Below are positions 35,516 to 46,205 of a stretch of 64,000 nt of DNA, piece after piece (position 1 is the stretch's first letter; every line of letters starts with the position of its first letter). The notes beneath the pieces are model-generated. The model saw only the letters and a program-made list of their open reading frames with translations, made no database searches and was not told the origin of the DNA. The stretch comes from Roseovarius sp. (lineage in GTDB: Bacteria > Pseudomonadota > Alphaproteobacteria > Rhodobacterales > Rhodobacteraceae). Location of the stretch: the NCBI RefSeq assembly GCF_027019125.1, contig NZ_JALUXE010000006.1, forward strand, positions 1-64,000, given 5' to 3'. The position numbers and the translations under genes were made by a program.

Positions 35516-37450
35516 ATGACCGGACGAAACACCCTGACCAAAACCCGGACACGCGCGGGGGCGGCGCCCTGGCGTCTGAGGCTGGCCGTGATGGGCCTGT
35601 CAATCGCCGCGCTGATGGCACAGGCGGTCTGGGCGCAGGACGAGGTGATCACCTCGCATGGGTATTCGTTCTATGGCGATCTGAAATATCCGGCGGATTA
35701 TCCGCATTTTGATTATGTGAACCCGGAGGCCCCCAAGGGCGGTGAAATCTCGCTCTATGCGCCGGGGACGTTTGATTCGATGAACCCCTATGCGCGGCAG
35801 GGGCGGGCCGGGCGGCTGTCCTGGATGGTTTACGAGAGCCTTTTGGGGGCATCCGAGGCAAGCGGCGAGCCGCTGCCGGGGGACCGCTATAACGAGGGTT
35901 ACGGTCTCTTGGCCGAGCGGTTGGAATATGACGCGGGCAAGACTTGGGTGATCTTCCACATGCGCCCCGAGGCCAAATTCGCCGACGGCACGCCGGTCAC
36001 GGCGCATGACGTGGTGTTTTCGCACAACCTGTTTCTGGAGCAGGGGCTGAAATCCTATGCCGAGGCGGTCAAGCGCCGGGTGCTGAGCGCCGAGGCGCTG
36101 GATGATCACACCGTCAAGTTCACCTTTGCGGAAGGCATCTCGCGCCGGTCGCTGATTGATCAGGTGGGCGGCACGCCGGTCTTTCCGCGCAAGTGGTACG
36201 AGGACACCGGCGCGCGGCTGGATGAGCCACGGCTGGAGGCGGCACCGGGATCGGGGCCCTATCAGGTCAAGAGCTATGACGTGAACCGCAATATCGTCTA
36301 TGAACGCAATCCCGATTACTGGGGCTGGCATTTGCCGATCAACAAGGGGCGGCACAATTTCGACCGTATCCGGATCGAGTATTTCGCCGATGACAACGCG
36401 GCGTTCGAGGCGTTCAAGGCTGGTATCTACACGTTTCGACCCGAGGGCAATTCCAAGACCTGGGCCACGGGCTATGATTTTCCGGCGGCCAATGCGGGCT
36501 ATGTGGTCAAGGCGGAATTACCGGATGGCTTGCCGCCGACGCCGTCGGGGTTCGTGTTCAATCTGGGCCGCGAGACATTGCAGGACAAGCGGGTGCGGCA
36601 GGCGATTGCGCTGGGGTTCAATTTCGAATGGACCAATGCGTCCCTGCAATATGACCTTTTCAAGCAGCGGCATTCGTTCGTTCAGGACACCCCGCTTGAG
36701 GCCAAGGGTGCGCCAGAAGGCGCGGAACTGGCGCTGTTGCAATCCCTGGGGGATGTGGTGCCCGAAGAGATGCTGACAGAGCCTGCGGTCATGGCGCATT
36801 CGTCCAATGGCGAGCGCCTGAATGATCGGCGCAATCTGCGCGCGGCGATGAAGCTCCTGGATGAGGCGGGTTGGGCCGTTGGCGACGACGGCAAGCGGCG
36901 CAACGCCGCCGGAGAGGTTCTCGAGATCGAGATCCCGATTTCCGCCTCTGGCTCTGCCACCATGTCGGCGGTGGTCGAAAGCTTTGTCAGCAATCTGCAA
37001 CTGATGGGCATTGATGCCAAGTTCGACAAGATCGACGCCGCGCAATACACGGCGCGCGAGCGGGATCGCGATTATGACCTGATCTTTGACAGCTATGTGT
37101 CGTTTCTGGAGGCAGGCACCGGCCTGCATCAGCGGTATGGCAGCAAGGAGGCGGCCTTTAGCCTGTTCAACCCGGCAGGGCTGGCAAGCCCGATGGTCGA
37201 CGCGATCATCGACCGCGCGTTGGAATCCGGCAGCAAGGAGGAACAGGATGTGGCATTGACCGCGCTTGACCGTGCCTTGCGCTATGAGTTTTTCATGATC
37301 CCGACCTGGTATCTCGACAAGAGCTGGGTCGCCTATTGGGACATGTATGCCCATCCCGAGCCGCTGCCGCCCTATGCAACCGGCGTGCTGGATTTCTGGT
37401 GGTACGATGCCGACAAGGCTCAGGCGTTGAAAGACGCGGGCGCGCTGTGA
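35516..37450 (+). CDS. yejA: Peptide ABC transporter substrate-binding protein, YejA-like
   Basis: A 644-residue family 5 solute-binding protein. The signal peptide (LAVMGLSIAALMAQAVWA) follows a ~25-residue basic lead; then come LKYPADYPHFDYVNPEAPKG and FGTFDS-type motifs of YejA, and the FADGTPVTAHDVVFS block. In E. coli YejABEF imports peptides and microcin C. The ATG at 35516 has AGGAGGAGG upstream. It heads the four-gene operon. Confidence 0.9.
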   Translation: MTGRNTLTKTRTRAGAAPWRLRLAVMGLSIAALMAQAVWAQDEVITSHGYSFYGDLKYPADYPHFDYVNPEAPKGGEISLYAPGTFDSMNPYARQGRAGRLSWMVYESLLGASEASGEPLPGDRYNEGYGLLAERLEYDAGKTWVIFHMRPEAKFADGTPVTAHDVVFSHNLFLEQGLKSYAEAVKRRVLSAEALDDHTVKFTFAEGISRRSLIDQVGGTPVFPRKWYEDTGARLDEPRLEAAPGSGPYQVKSYDVNRNIVYERNPDYWGWHLPINKGRHNFDRIRIEYFADDNAAFEAFKAGIYTFRPEGNSKTWATGYDFPAANAGYVVKAELPDGLPPTPSGFVFNLGRETLQDKRVRQAIALGFNFEWTNASLQYDLFKQRHSFVQDTPLEAKGAPEGAELALLQSLGDVVPEEMLTEPAVMAHSSNGERLNDRRNLRAAMKLLDEAGWAVGDDGKRRNAAGEVLEIEIPISASGSATMSAVVESFVSNLQLMGIDAKFDKIDAAQYTARERDRDYDLIFDSYVSFLEAGTGLHQRYGSKEAAFSLFNPAGLASPMVDAIIDRALESGSKEEQDVALTALDRALRYEFFMIPTWYLDKSWVAYWDMYAHPEPLPPYATGVLDFWWYDADKAQALKDAGAL

Positions 37451-37467
37451 TCCGGGGGAGCCACTAA

Positions 37468-38562
37468 ATGGGCGCCTATATCCTGCGGCGGCTTTTGCTG
37501 ATCGTGCCCACGCTCTTTGGAATCATGGTCATCAACTTTGCGCTCGTGCAATTCGTGCCCGGCGGGCCGGTCGAGCAGATGATTGCCAACATGCAGGGGC
37601 AGGGCAACGTGTTCGAGAGCTTTTCCGGCTCTGGCTCGGATACCGGGCAAGAGATGGTTGGGGCCGCAGGGGGCAGCGATCAGTATCTCGGGGCGCGGGG
37701 CCTGCCGCCGGAACTGATCAAGGAGCTGGAAGAGCAATTCGGTCTGGACAAGCCGCCGCTCGAGCGGTTCTTCAACATGATGTGGAATTACATGCGGTTC
37801 GACTTCGGTGAGAGTTATTTCCGCAAGATCGAGGTGCTGGATCTGGTTCTGGAAAAGATGCCTGTTTCGATCACGCTCGGGCTTTGGTCGACGCTCATTG
37901 CCTATATCGTGTCGATCCCGTTGGGGGTGGCCAAGGCGGTGCGCGATGGCACCAAGTTCGACACATGGACCAGCGGTATCATCATCGTGGCCTATGCGAT
38001 CCCGGCGTTTCTCTTTGCGATCATGCTGTTGGTCCTGTTCGCGGGGGGCAGTTATTTCCAGATATTCCCGTTGCGCGGCCTCACCTCGGACAATTTCGAG
38101 CAACTGAGCCTCTTGGGCAAGATCGGCGATTACCTCTGGCATATCGCCTTGCCGGTCATCGCGTCGACCATTTCGGCCTTTGCCACGCTGACGCTGCTGA
38201 CCAAGAACAGCTTTCTGGACGAGATCAAGAAACACTATGTGATGACCGCGCGGGCCAAGGGGCTGTCGGAGCGGCGCGTGCTATATGGGCATGTGTTCCG
38301 CAATGCGATGCTTATTGTCATCGCGGGCTTTCCGGCGGTGTTCATTGGCGTGTTCTTTGGCGGATCGGTGCTGATCGAGACGATTTTCAGCCTCGATGGG
38401 CTGGGGCGTCTGGGCTTTGAGGCTGCGGTGGGGCGCGACTATCCGGTGATGTTCGGAACGCTCTTTTTGTTCGGCCTTATCGGTCTTGTGGTCGGCATCC
38501 TGTCGGACCTGATGTATGTGCTGGTCGATCCGCGGATTGACTTTGAAAAGCGCGAGGGCTGA
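37468..38562 (+). CDS. yejB: Peptide ABC transporter permease, YejB-like
   Basis: A 364-residue DppB-type permease: N-terminal [20 protein letters not shown], a long periplasmic insertion typical of YejB (residues ~35-110), and the EAA loop [23 protein letters not shown] in the C-terminal half. It begins 17 bases after yejA and ends 4 bases before yejE. Confidence 0.93.
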   Translation: MGAYILRRLLLIVPTLFGIMVINFALVQFVPGGPVEQMIANMQGQGNVFESFSGSGSDTGQEMVGAAGGSDQYLGARGLPPELIKELEEQFGLDKPPLERFFNMMWNYMRFDFGESYFRKIEVLDLVLEKMPVSITLGLWSTLIAYIVSIPLGVAKAVRDGTKFDTWTSGIIIVAYAIPAFLFAIMLLVLFAGGSYFQIFPLRGLTSDNFEQLSLLGKIGDYLWHIALPVIASTISAFATLTLLTKNSFLDEIKKHYVMTARAKGLSERRVLYGHVFRNAMLIVIAGFPAVFIGVFFGGSVLIETIFSLDGLGRLGFEAAVGRDYPVMFGTLFLFGLIGLVVGILSDLMYVLVDPRIDFEKREG

Positions 38563-38566
38563 GACC

Positions 38567-39676
38567 GTGATCCGCCTCTCGCCCCTCAATCAACGCCGTT
38601 GGCGCAATTTCAGGCGCAACAAGCGCGCCTATTGGTCGCTGATCCTCTTTTCCGTCGTATTCACCATCACGTTCTTTGCCGAGTTCGTGGCCAATGACAA
38701 ACCCATCCTCGTGCAATATCGCGGCGAATATTACATGCCGATCTTTCGGTTCTATCCGGAAACGCAGTTTGGCGGAGATTTCGAGACCGAGGCGATTTAT
38801 CGCGACCCCGAGGTGCGTTGCCTGATCGCGTCGGGCGGTCTCGATATCTGTTTTGACGACCCCGAGGGCGTGATCGCGGATGCCGGGGACGGGGTGGTTG
38901 AAGGTGAAAAGATTGCCAAGGGTTGGGCCATCTGGCCGCCCATTCCCTATAGCTACAACACCACCGTGGACCGTCCCGGTGCCGCCCCTCTGCCGCCCAA
39001 TGGGCAGAACCTGTTGGGCACGGATGACACCAAGCGCGACGTGCTGGCACGGGTGATTTACGGCTTTCGGCTCTCGGTTCTGTTTACGCTGATCGTGACC
39101 GCGCTCTCGTCCGTGATCGGCATCGCGGCGGGGGCGGTGCAGGGCTATTTCGGTGGGCGCACCGATCTGATTTTCCAGCGGATCATCGAAATCTGGGCCT
39201 CGACCCCGCAACTCTATGTGATCATCATTCTCTTTGCGATCCTGCCGCGCAGTTTCTGGCTGCTTGTCGTGATCACGGTGTTGTTTGGCTGGATGGCCCT
39301 GGTCGGTGTGGTGCGGGCCGAATTCCTGCGGGCGCGCAATCTCGAATACGTGCGGGCGGCCAAGGCCTTGGGCGTATCGAACCTGACGATCATGTTCCGC
39401 CACATGCTGCCCAATGCGATGGTGGCGACGCTGACGATGCTGCCCTTTGTCATCACCGGGACGATCTCGCTCCTGGCGGGGCTCGATTTCCTGGGCTTCG
39501 GCCTGCCGTCCTCGGCGCCCTCGCTGGGAGAGCTGACATTGCAGGCCAAACAGAACCTGCAAGCGCCGTGGCTCGCGTTTACGGCCTTCTTTGCGTTTGC
39601 CATCATGCTCTCGCTGCTTGTGTTCATCTTTGAAGGTGTGCGCGACGCCTTTGACCCCAGAAAGACCTTTGAATGA
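38567..39676 (+). CDS. yejE: Peptide ABC transporter permease, YejE-like
   Basis: A 369-residue DppC-type permease with LSPLNQRRWRNFRRNKRAYW at the start (typical of YejE), a periplasmic region of ~120 residues and the EAA loop YVRAAKALGVSNLTIMFRHM. The start is GTG 38567, four bases after the yejB stop. The end overlaps yejF by ATGA. Confidence 0.93.
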   Translation: MIRLSPLNQRRWRNFRRNKRAYWSLILFSVVFTITFFAEFVANDKPILVQYRGEYYMPIFRFYPETQFGGDFETEAIYRDPEVRCLIASGGLDICFDDPEGVIADAGDGVVEGEKIAKGWAIWPPIPYSYNTTVDRPGAAPLPPNGQNLLGTDDTKRDVLARVIYGFRLSVLFTLIVTALSSVIGIAAGAVQGYFGGRTDLIFQRIIEIWASTPQLYVIIILFAILPRSFWLLVVITVLFGWMALVGVVRAEFLRARNLEYVRAAKALGVSNLTIMFRHMLPNAMVATLTMLPFVITGTISLLAGLDFLGFGLPSSAPSLGELTLQAKQNLQAPWLAFTAFFAFAIMLSLLVFIFEGVRDAFDPRKTFE

Positions 39677-41268
39677 GTGTGCTGGAGGTCAAGGACCTGC
39701 GGATCAGTTTCCGGCAGGACGGGCAGGTGATCCCGGCGGTCAAGGGTGTGAGCTTCAGCGTTGACCGGGGCGAGACCGTGGCGCTGGTGGGTGAATCCGG
39801 CTCGGGCAAGTCGGTGACTGCGCTCTCGACTGTGTCTCTGTTGGGGGCGTCGGCGCAGGTCACGGGCTCTGTCACCTATGCGGGTCAAGAGATGATCGGC
39901 GCGGATGAGCGGCGGCTGCGGCAGGTGCGCGGCAATGACATCAGCTTTATCTTTCAAGAGCCGATGACATCGCTAAACCCGCTGCATACGCTGGAAAAGC
40001 AATTGCGCGAGAGCCTAGAGCTGCATCAGGGGCTGACGGGGGATGCCGCGCGCGCGCGCATCGTGGAGCTCTTGGAGCGGGTGGGCATTCGTGACGCGGC
40101 CAGCCGTCTGGGGGCCTATCCGCATCAGTTGTCGGGCGGGCAGCGGCAGCGGGTGATGATCGCGATGGCCTTGGCCAACAAGCCCGACATCCTGATAGCC
40201 GATGAGCCGACGACCGCGCTCGACGTGACCATTCAGGCGCAGATTCTGGAACTCCTGGCGGAGTTGAAGCGCGAAGAGGGGATGGGTCTGTTGTTCATCA
40301 CGCATGATCTGGGGATCGTGCAGCGCATCGCCGACCGGGTCTGCGTGATGAAGGATGGCGAGATTGTCGAGGCCGGGCCGGTGGCCGATGTCTTTGCCGC
40401 ACCCAAGCATGAATATACCCGCAAGCTGCTGAGCGCGCGGGCGGTGGGCCTGCCGTCGCCGGTGCCAGAGGGCGCGCCGATGGTGGCCGAGACCCGGGAC
40501 TTGCGTGTGTGGTTCCCGATCCAGAAAGGATTCCTGAAACGTACCGTGGGGCATGTGAAGGCGGTCAATGCCGCCACGCTCCGCGTGCGCGCAGGCGAGA
40601 CATTGGGCATCGTGGGCGAGAGCGGGTCGGGCAAGACCACGCTGGCGCTGGCGATCATGCGGCTGATCGCGTCCGAGGGCGGTATCCGGTTTTCGGGCGA
40701 GGATGTGAACGGCTGGTCCACGCGAGAGTTGCGGCGGCGGCGGGCGGAGATGCAGATCGTCTTTCAAGACCCGTTCGGAAGCCTGAGCCCGCGCATGACC
40801 TGCGCACAGATCATCGCCGAGGGGCTGGGCGTGCATGGCAATCCCGATGGCCGACCAGAGCGTGATCTGGTCGCCGAGGTGATGGACGAGGTGGGGCTGA
40901 ACCCCGCCATGATGGACCGCTATCCGCATGAATTCTCTGGCGGGCAACGGCAGCGTATCGCAATCGCCCGCGCCATGATCCTGCGTCCCAAGCTGGTGGT
41001 GCTGGACGAGCCGACAAGCGCCCTGGATATGACGGTGCAGGTGCAGATCGTCGATCTCTTGCGCGACTTGCAGCGGAAATATGCGCTGGCCTATCTTTTC
41101 ATCAGCCACGATCTGCATGTGGTGCGCGCCATGAGCCATCGGGTGATGGTGATGAAGGATGGCGATGTGGTCGAGGCGGGCGACGCCGAGACGATCTTTT
41201 CCGCGCCGCAGACGGCCTATGCGCGCAAGCTCTTGGCGGCGGCGCTCGAGGGGCGGGCCGAGGTCTGA
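39673..41268 (+). CDS. yejF: Peptide ABC transporter, fused double ATPase, YejF-like
   Basis: A 531-residue fusion of two ABC domains. The first has [22 protein letters not shown] and [12 protein letters not shown]; the second has [23 protein letters not shown] and [12 protein letters not shown]. This DppD-DppF fusion is the rule for YejF. It ends the operon and converges on hemN with a 5-base gap. Confidence 0.95.
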   Translation: MSVLEVKDLRISFRQDGQVIPAVKGVSFSVDRGETVALVGESGSGKSVTALSTVSLLGASAQVTGSVTYAGQEMIGADERRLRQVRGNDISFIFQEPMTSLNPLHTLEKQLRESLELHQGLTGDAARARIVELLERVGIRDAASRLGAYPHQLSGGQRQRVMIAMALANKPDILIADEPTTALDVTIQAQILELLAELKREEGMGLLFITHDLGIVQRIADRVCVMKDGEIVEAGPVADVFAAPKHEYTRKLLSARAVGLPSPVPEGAPMVAETRDLRVWFPIQKGFLKRTVGHVKAVNAATLRVRAGETLGIVGESGSGKTTLALAIMRLIASEGGIRFSGEDVNGWSTRELRRRRAEMQIVFQDPFGSLSPRMTCAQIIAEGLGVHGNPDGRPERDLVAEVMDEVGLNPAMMDRYPHEFSGGQRQRIAIARAMILRPKLVVLDEPTSALDMTVQVQIVDLLRDLQRKYALAYLFISHDLHVVRAMSHRVMVMKDGDVVEAGDAETIFSAPQTAYARKLLAAALEGRAEV

Positions 41269-41273
41269 TTCCG

Positions 41274-42635
41274 TCAGATCGCCGAGGAATGGCCGTCCGC
41301 GTTCATCTCGTAGGCGTCGAACTGGCGCGCGATCATGCGGGTCAGGGGGCGCGCCTCGAGCGGGATCGAAAGGCCGGTGGCGTCAAGCGCCAGATGCCCG
41401 TCAAAGCGGCGTTCCACGGCAGAGAGCATCGCCTGCAATTCTGCGGCGGGAATGTCGAACTCGCGGAATATCTCGGCGCTATCAATGCGGAAATCGCACA
41501 TCAGCATCTCGATCATGCGGCCGCGCAGCTTGTCTTCAGCGGAAAAGACATGGCCGCGTGAGGTTGAAAACCGCCCTTCACGGATGGCACCGGTATGGGC
41601 CCCGGTGGCAGGGGCATTCTGCGCATAGCCTTGTGGAAAGCGCGAGATGGACGAGGCGCCCAGACCGATCAGCACCTCGGCCGTGTCATCGGTATATCCC
41701 TGAAAATTGCGGCGCAGCAGGCCGGATTTTTGCGCCACGCTCAGCCCGTCAGAGCGCGTTGCGAAATGGTCGATGCCGATCTCGTCGTAATTGTCCCAGA
41801 GGAACAGGCGGCGCGCGGTCTCGAACAGCGCCAGACGTTCCTGCGGTGTGGGCAGGGCATCCGAGGGGATCATCTGTTGGCGTTTTGCCATCCACGGCAC
41901 ATGCGCATAGCCATAGAGCGCGACCCGGTCGGGATTGAGCGAGAGAAGTTTCTGCACGCTTTCGGTAATGCGGGCGCGGCTCTGATGGGGCAGGCCAAAG
42001 AGGATATCGGCATTGAGGCTCTTGACCCCGCGTGCGCGAATCTCATCGACTGCGTCGCGGGTGATGTCATAGCCCTGCATCCGGCCGATGCTTTTCTGGA
42101 TTTGCTCGTCGAAATCCTGCACGCCGATCGAGGCGCGGTTCATGCCTGCACCGGCAAGCGCATCGAGGCGCGCGGCGTCGATTTCATTGGGGTCGATCTC
42201 GACCGAAAATTCGGTGCTGTCGGTAAAGGGGGCGACGGCGCGAATGGCCCCTGCCAATTCGCTCATCATGCCGGGCGACAGCAGCGTGGGCGTGCCACCG
42301 CCCCAATGCAGGCGCGACAGGCGCACCCCGCGTGGCAGATGCCGGCCGAGCATCGCGATTTCGGTCTTGAGCGTCTCGAGATAGGCTGCGACGGGCGCGT
42401 CGGTCTGGGTGCCTTGGGTTCGGCAGGCGCAGAACCAGCAAAGGCGCCGACAGAACGGCACATGCACATAGAGAGAAATCTCTGCGCCTTCCGGTATCGC
42501 GTTGATCCAACTGACAAATTGCTCGTGCCCCACATTGCGGTTAAAGTGGGGTGCGGTCGGATAGCTGGTGTAGCGCGGCACTTTGGCGTCAAAGAGACCC
42601 AGTTTGCCTAGTTGAGTTTTTGTGTCCATACCCAT
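41274..42635 (-). CDS. hemN: Oxygen-independent coproporphyrinogen III oxidase
   Basis: A 453-residue radical SAM enzyme: YTSYPTAPHF near the N-terminus, the iron-sulphur motif CRRLCWFCAC (HemN-type CxxxCxxC plus the extra Cys), the GGGTPTLL segment and the C-terminal HemN domain. It performs oxidative decarboxylation in haem synthesis without oxygen. It is divergent from fnrL, with a perfect FNR box between them, so it should be induced at low oxygen. Confidence 0.95.
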   Translation of the reverse strand: MGMDTKTQLGKLGLFDAKVPRYTSYPTAPHFNRNVGHEQFVSWINAIPEGAEISLYVHVPFCRRLCWFCACRTQGTQTDAPVAAYLETLKTEIAMLGRHLPRGVRLSRLHWGGGTPTLLSPGMMSELAGAIRAVAPFTDSTEFSVEIDPNEIDAARLDALAGAGMNRASIGVQDFDEQIQKSIGRMQGYDITRDAVDEIRARGVKSLNADILFGLPHQSRARITESVQKLLSLNPDRVALYGYAHVPWMAKRQQMIPSDALPTPQERLALFETARRLFLWDNYDEIGIDHFATRSDGLSVAQKSGLLRRNFQGYTDDTAEVLIGLGASSISRFPQGYAQNAPATGAHTGAIREGRFSTSRGHVFSAEDKLRGRMIEMLMCDFRIDSAEIFREFDIPAAELQAMLSAVERRFDGHLALDATGLSIPLEARPLTRMIARQFDAYEMNADGHSSAI

Positions 42636-42663
42636 AGGATTGTGCAGAACTGGCAGACCCGCA

Positions 42664-42677
42664 TTGATTTAAATCAA
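42664..42677. promoter_or_regulatory. FNR box between hemN and fnrL
   Basis: TTGATTTAAATCAA is a perfect match to the FNR consensus TTGAT-N4-ATCAA, placed 28 bases from the hemN start and 36 from the fnrL start. FnrL would act on both genes, including itself. Confidence 0.9.
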
Positions 42678-42713
42678 CCAACCCTGACAGCGCCCTCGAA
42701 TAGTGGATAATCC

Positions 42714-43460
42714 ATGCTGAAAGAGAAAGCCTCGATCATACCTCACGAGTGTGGGGATTGTCCGATCCGGCATCGGGCTGTCTGTGCGCGGTGCGAAGCC
42801 GACGAGTTGGAGGTGCTGGATCAGATCAAATACTACCGCAGCTACGAATCCGGACAGACCCTGATTTGGTCCGGCGACCACATGGATTTCGTGGGCTCGG
42901 TCGTCTCTGGGATTGCGACGCTGACGCAGACGATGGAGGACGGGCGCACGCAGATGGTGGGGCTGCTCTTGCCCAGCGATTTCGTGGGCCGCCCGGGGCG
43001 CAACAGCGCCGCCTATGACGTTGTGGCGGTGACGGATATGGTGATGTGCTGTTTCCGCAAGAAGCCGTTTGAAGAGATGATGGCACGCACGCCGCATATC
43101 GCGCAGCGCCTGCTGGAAATGACGCTGGACGAGCTGGATGCCGCGCGCGAATGGATGCTGGTTCTGGGCCGCAAGACCGCGCGCGAAAAAATCGCCTCGT
43201 TGATGGCGATCATTGCGCGGCGCGATGCCACACTGAACATGAACGGCACGCGCGGGCCGCTGGTATTTGATCTGCCTCTGACGCGCGAGGCGATGGCGGA
43301 TTACCTTGGCCTGACACTGGAAACGGTCAGCCGTCAGGTGTCGGCGCTGAAAAAGGACGGTGTGATCGAGCTTGAGGGCAAGCGCCGCGTCACCGTGCCG
43401 GATTTCAACCGGCTGCTGGAAGAGGCGGGCGATGACAGTGACGGCGGGATGCTGATCTGA
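42714..43460 (+). CDS. fnrL: Oxygen-responsive regulator FnrL (Crp/Fnr family)
   Basis: A 248-residue regulator with an N-terminal cysteine set (C13, C16, C24, C27) and a further CC pair at 112-113, enough to hold the oxygen-labile 4Fe-4S cluster; a cNMP-like effector domain; and a C-terminal helix-turn-helix (TREAMADYLGLTLETVSRQVSALKK). The recognition helix ETVSRQ matches FNR-type specificity for TTGAT-N4-ATCAA. It should control hemN, usp, ccoNOQP and ccoGHIS, all with such boxes in this window. Confidence 0.95.
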   Translation: MLKEKASIIPHECGDCPIRHRAVCARCEADELEVLDQIKYYRSYESGQTLIWSGDHMDFVGSVVSGIATLTQTMEDGRTQMVGLLLPSDFVGRPGRNSAAYDVVAVTDMVMCCFRKKPFEEMMARTPHIAQRLLEMTLDELDAAREWMLVLGRKTAREKIASLMAIIARRDATLNMNGTRGPLVFDLPLTREAMADYLGLTLETVSRQVSALKKDGVIELEGKRRVTVPDFNRLLEEAGDDSDGGMLI

Positions 43461-43475
43461 TCCATCCTGCCCCGG

Positions 43476-43533
43476 TTTCATCTGGCCATAAATACCTCGG
43501 GGGTTTGGGGGCTGGCCCCCAATCCGCCCGAGA
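43476..43533 (+). repeat. Dispersed intergenic repeat, copy 1
   Basis: A ~58-base element beginning TTTCATCTGGCC, with AAATACCTCGGGGGTTTG and a GGGGGC/GCCCCC hairpin, nearly identical to 53726-53783. It lies between the fnrL and usp stop codons and could act as a bidirectional terminator. Confidence 0.8.
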
Positions 43534-43544
43534 GGCCACCGGTC

Positions 43545-44384
43545 TCAATGCGCCATGAAGACCGGCACGGTGGCCTGTTCCAGCATGTAGCGGGTGGCAC
43601 CGCCAAAGATCGCCTCGCGGAAGCGCGAGTGGCCGTAGGCCCCCATCACGACCATATCGGCATCCATGTCGCGCACATGCCGCAAGAGCACGTCCGAAAC
43701 GCGCGGCAGTGTCTTAGACAGGACGTCAATCTCGACCTTGACGCCGTGGCGGGAGAGGTATTGCGACAAGAGCCCGCCGGGGTCGGAGCGGGTGGGCCCA
43801 TGGGTGGGCGGGTCGATCACCACCACATGCACCACCTCCGCGCCCTTCAGCAGAGGCAGGGCCGCGCGCACCGCGCCCAACGCCTCGCTGCTTTCGTTCC
43901 AGCCGACCATGATCCGGCCCGGATTGGGCACCGGGTCGCCCGAGGCGGGGGCGATGATTACCGGGGTGCGCGCCTCGAACAGGGCCGATTCGGTCGTGGG
44001 CTCCAGTTCCGAGCCGCGCCCCTTTCCATAAGGCTGCGGCAGAATCACCAAATCCGAGAACCGCGCCCGCGCAGCGACATGCCGCCCCAGATCGGCCAAT
44101 TGGCTGACCCCGGACTCGATTCCCCACCGCAGGGATGAATTTTTGAGCAGGGCAGTGGCCTTGGTTTCGATGGCCTCGGCCTCTTCCTGGGCGCGGGCGA
44201 TGGTTTCCTGCAGAACGATGGCGCTGGCACCCGAGTAATAATAGCCTGCCTGGCTGCGATCCACGCCAAGGCAGAGCACATCGAGATGGGCATCATGGCG
44301 GGCGGCCATGCTCATGGCATGGTCTAGGGTTTCCTCAACAAGGGACTCATCGGTCAAAACGGAAAACAGGCTGTTGTAGGTCAT
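43545..44384 (-). CDS. Universal stress protein (two UspA domains)
   Basis: A 279-residue protein whose C-terminal half has the ATP-binding UspA signature GAYGHSRFREAIFGGATRYML; the N-terminal half (SVLTDESLVEETLDHAMSMA) is a diverged second domain. Such proteins are often part of the FNR regulon. Two FNR boxes lie in the divergent region shared with ccoN. Confidence 0.88.
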   Translation of the reverse strand: MTYNSLFSVLTDESLVEETLDHAMSMAARHDAHLDVLCLGVDRSQAGYYYSGASAIVLQETIARAQEEAEAIETKATALLKNSSLRWGIESGVSQLADLGRHVAARARFSDLVILPQPYGKGRGSELEPTTESALFEARTPVIIAPASGDPVPNPGRIMVGWNESSEALGAVRAALPLLKGAEVVHVVVIDPPTHGPTRSDPGGLLSQYLSRHGVKVEIDVLSKTLPRVSDVLLRHVRDMDADMVVMGAYGHSRFREAIFGGATRYMLEQATVPVFMAH

Positions 44385-44446
44385 GTCGCATTCCTTTGAC
44401 TGTGTCGCACGTTATGTCACCCTAGAGATGTATTGCCGGGGCTGCC

Positions 44447-44460
44447 TTGACGCGGATCAA
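44447..44460. promoter_or_regulatory. FNR box (usp/ccoN region), site 1
   Basis: TTGACGCGGATCAA matches TTGAC-N4-ATCAA, 63 bases from the usp start. It likely serves the usp promoter and possibly ccoN on the other side. Confidence 0.75.
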
Positions 44461-44478
44461 TTGATCAAAGTCAGTGTT

Positions 44479-44492
44479 TTGACACAGATCAA
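44479..44492. promoter_or_regulatory. FNR box (ccoN promoter), site 2
   Basis: TTGACACAGATCAA matches TTGAC-N4-ATCAA, about 95 bases before ccoN. The site is well placed for activation of ccoNOQP by FnrL at low oxygen. Confidence 0.85.
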
Positions 44493-44586
44493 GGATAGTT
44501 GAGTGCGACCCTAGCATTACGGTCACAGTCTAACGCGCCTGCGCGGGTCACGGCGACTCGGGCAGAAAGAGACGAAGGGACGCAAC

Positions 44587-46191
44587 ATGACGAATTATAT
44601 CAAGCTGATCGTGCTTGGTCTGGTCACGCTACTGGCGTTGATCGCGGCCAATTATGCGCGCGATCTGGCCTATCTGGTCAACGCGCTGACGGTGGCGCTT
44701 GTGAGCGGTGGGCTTTTCCTGTGGACCCTGCGCCACACGGACGAACCGAGGGCCCAGGTGGACCTGTCGGGGGAATACATGGACGGCGTTGTGCGCGCCG
44801 GGGTGATCGCAACCTGCTTGTGGGGCGTTGTCGGTTTCCTCGCAGGCACGTTTATTGCTTTTCAACTTGCCTTTCCGGGGCTCAATTTCGATTGGGCGCA
44901 AGGATATGCGAATTTTGGTCGGCTGCGTCCGCTGCATACCTCGGCGGTGATTTTCGCCTTTGGTGGCAACGCGTTGATCGCCACGTCTTTTTATGTCGTG
45001 CAGCGGACGAGCGCTGCGCGGCTCTGGGGCGGGAACCTCGCGTGGTTCGTCTTCTGGGGCTATCAGCTTGTGATCGTGCTAGCTGCCACCGGCTATCTGC
45101 TGGGGGCCACGCAGGGCAAGGAATATGCCGAGCCTGAATGGTATGTGGACCTCTGGCTGACAGTGGTCTGGCTGGCCTATCTCGCCGTGTTTCTGGGAAC
45201 CATCGTCAAGCGCAAAGAGCCGCATATCTACGTGGCCAACTGGTTCTACCTGTCCTTCATCATCACGGTGGCGATGCTGCATGTCGTCAACAACCTGAGC
45301 ATTCCGGTCTCGATCTTCGGTTCCAAGTCGGTGCAGGTCTTCTCGGGCGTGCAGGACGCGATGACACAGTGGTGGTATGGCCATAACGCCGTGGGCTTCT
45401 TCCTCACCGCCGGGTTCCTGGGCATGATGTATTACTTTGTGCCCAAGCAGGCCGAACGCCCGGTTTACAGCTACAAGCTGTCGATCATCCACTTCTGGGC
45501 GCTGATCTTCATCTACATCTGGGCCGGTCCGCACCACCTGCATTACACGGCGTTGCCCGACTGGGCCTCGACACTGGGCATGGTGTTCTCGATCGTTCTG
45601 TGGATGCCGTCCTGGGGTGGTATGATCAATGGTCTGATGACGCTCTCGGGCGCTTGGGACAAGCTGCGCACCGATCCGGTGATCCGGATGATGGTGATTT
45701 CCATCGGGTTCTACGGCATGTCGACCTTTGAAGGGCCGATGATGTCGATCCGCGCGGTCAACTCGTTGAGCCACTATACCGACTGGACCATCGGGCACGT
45801 GCATTCGGGCGCTCTGGGCTGGAACGGCATGATCACCTTTGGCGCGCTCTACTTCCTTGTGCCGAAGCTGTGGAACCGTGAGCGGCTCTATAGTCTGAGC
45901 CTTGTGAGCTGGCACTTCTGGCTCGCGACCATCGGCATCATCCTCTACGCCGCTGCCATGTGGGTGACGGGGATCATGGAAGGGCTGATGTGGCGCGAAG
46001 TCGATGCCAACGGTTTCCTCGTGAACTCTTTCGCGGATACCGTCGCGGCCAAGTTCCCGATGTATGTGGTGCGGGGCCTTGGTGGGGTCATGTATGTCAC
46101 CGGCGCGCTGATCATGTGCTACAACCTCTGGATGACTGCGAAGCGTTCGCCGGCTGTCGAAGCCACGAACTCTGCAGTCCCGGCTGAATAA
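44587..46191 (+). CDS. ccoN: cbb3-type cytochrome c oxidase subunit I
   Basis: A 534-residue catalytic subunit with twelve or so membrane segments and the haem/copper ligands: His in [13 protein letters not shown], the copper site HNAVGFFLT and GPHHLHYT, and the pair in [15 protein letters not shown]. It reduces oxygen at the low-spin/high-spin haem b-CuB centre of the high-affinity oxidase. First gene of ccoNOQP. Confidence 0.97.
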   Translation: MTNYIKLIVLGLVTLLALIAANYARDLAYLVNALTVALVSGGLFLWTLRHTDEPRAQVDLSGEYMDGVVRAGVIATCLWGVVGFLAGTFIAFQLAFPGLNFDWAQGYANFGRLRPLHTSAVIFAFGGNALIATSFYVVQRTSAARLWGGNLAWFVFWGYQLVIVLAATGYLLGATQGKEYAEPEWYVDLWLTVVWLAYLAVFLGTIVKRKEPHIYVANWFYLSFIITVAMLHVVNNLSIPVSIFGSKSVQVFSGVQDAMTQWWYGHNAVGFFLTAGFLGMMYYFVPKQAERPVYSYKLSIIHFWALIFIYIWAGPHHLHYTALPDWASTLGMVFSIVLWMPSWGGMINGLMTLSGAWDKLRTDPVIRMMVISIGFYGMSTFEGPMMSIRAVNSLSHYTDWTIGHVHSGALGWNGMITFGALYFLVPKLWNRERLYSLSLVSWHFWLATIGIILYAAAMWVTGIMEGLMWREVDANGFLVNSFADTVAAKFPMYVVRGLGGVMYVTGALIMCYNLWMTAKRSPAVEATNSAVPAE

Positions 46192-46205
46192 GGAGGGCCG
46201 GAGAG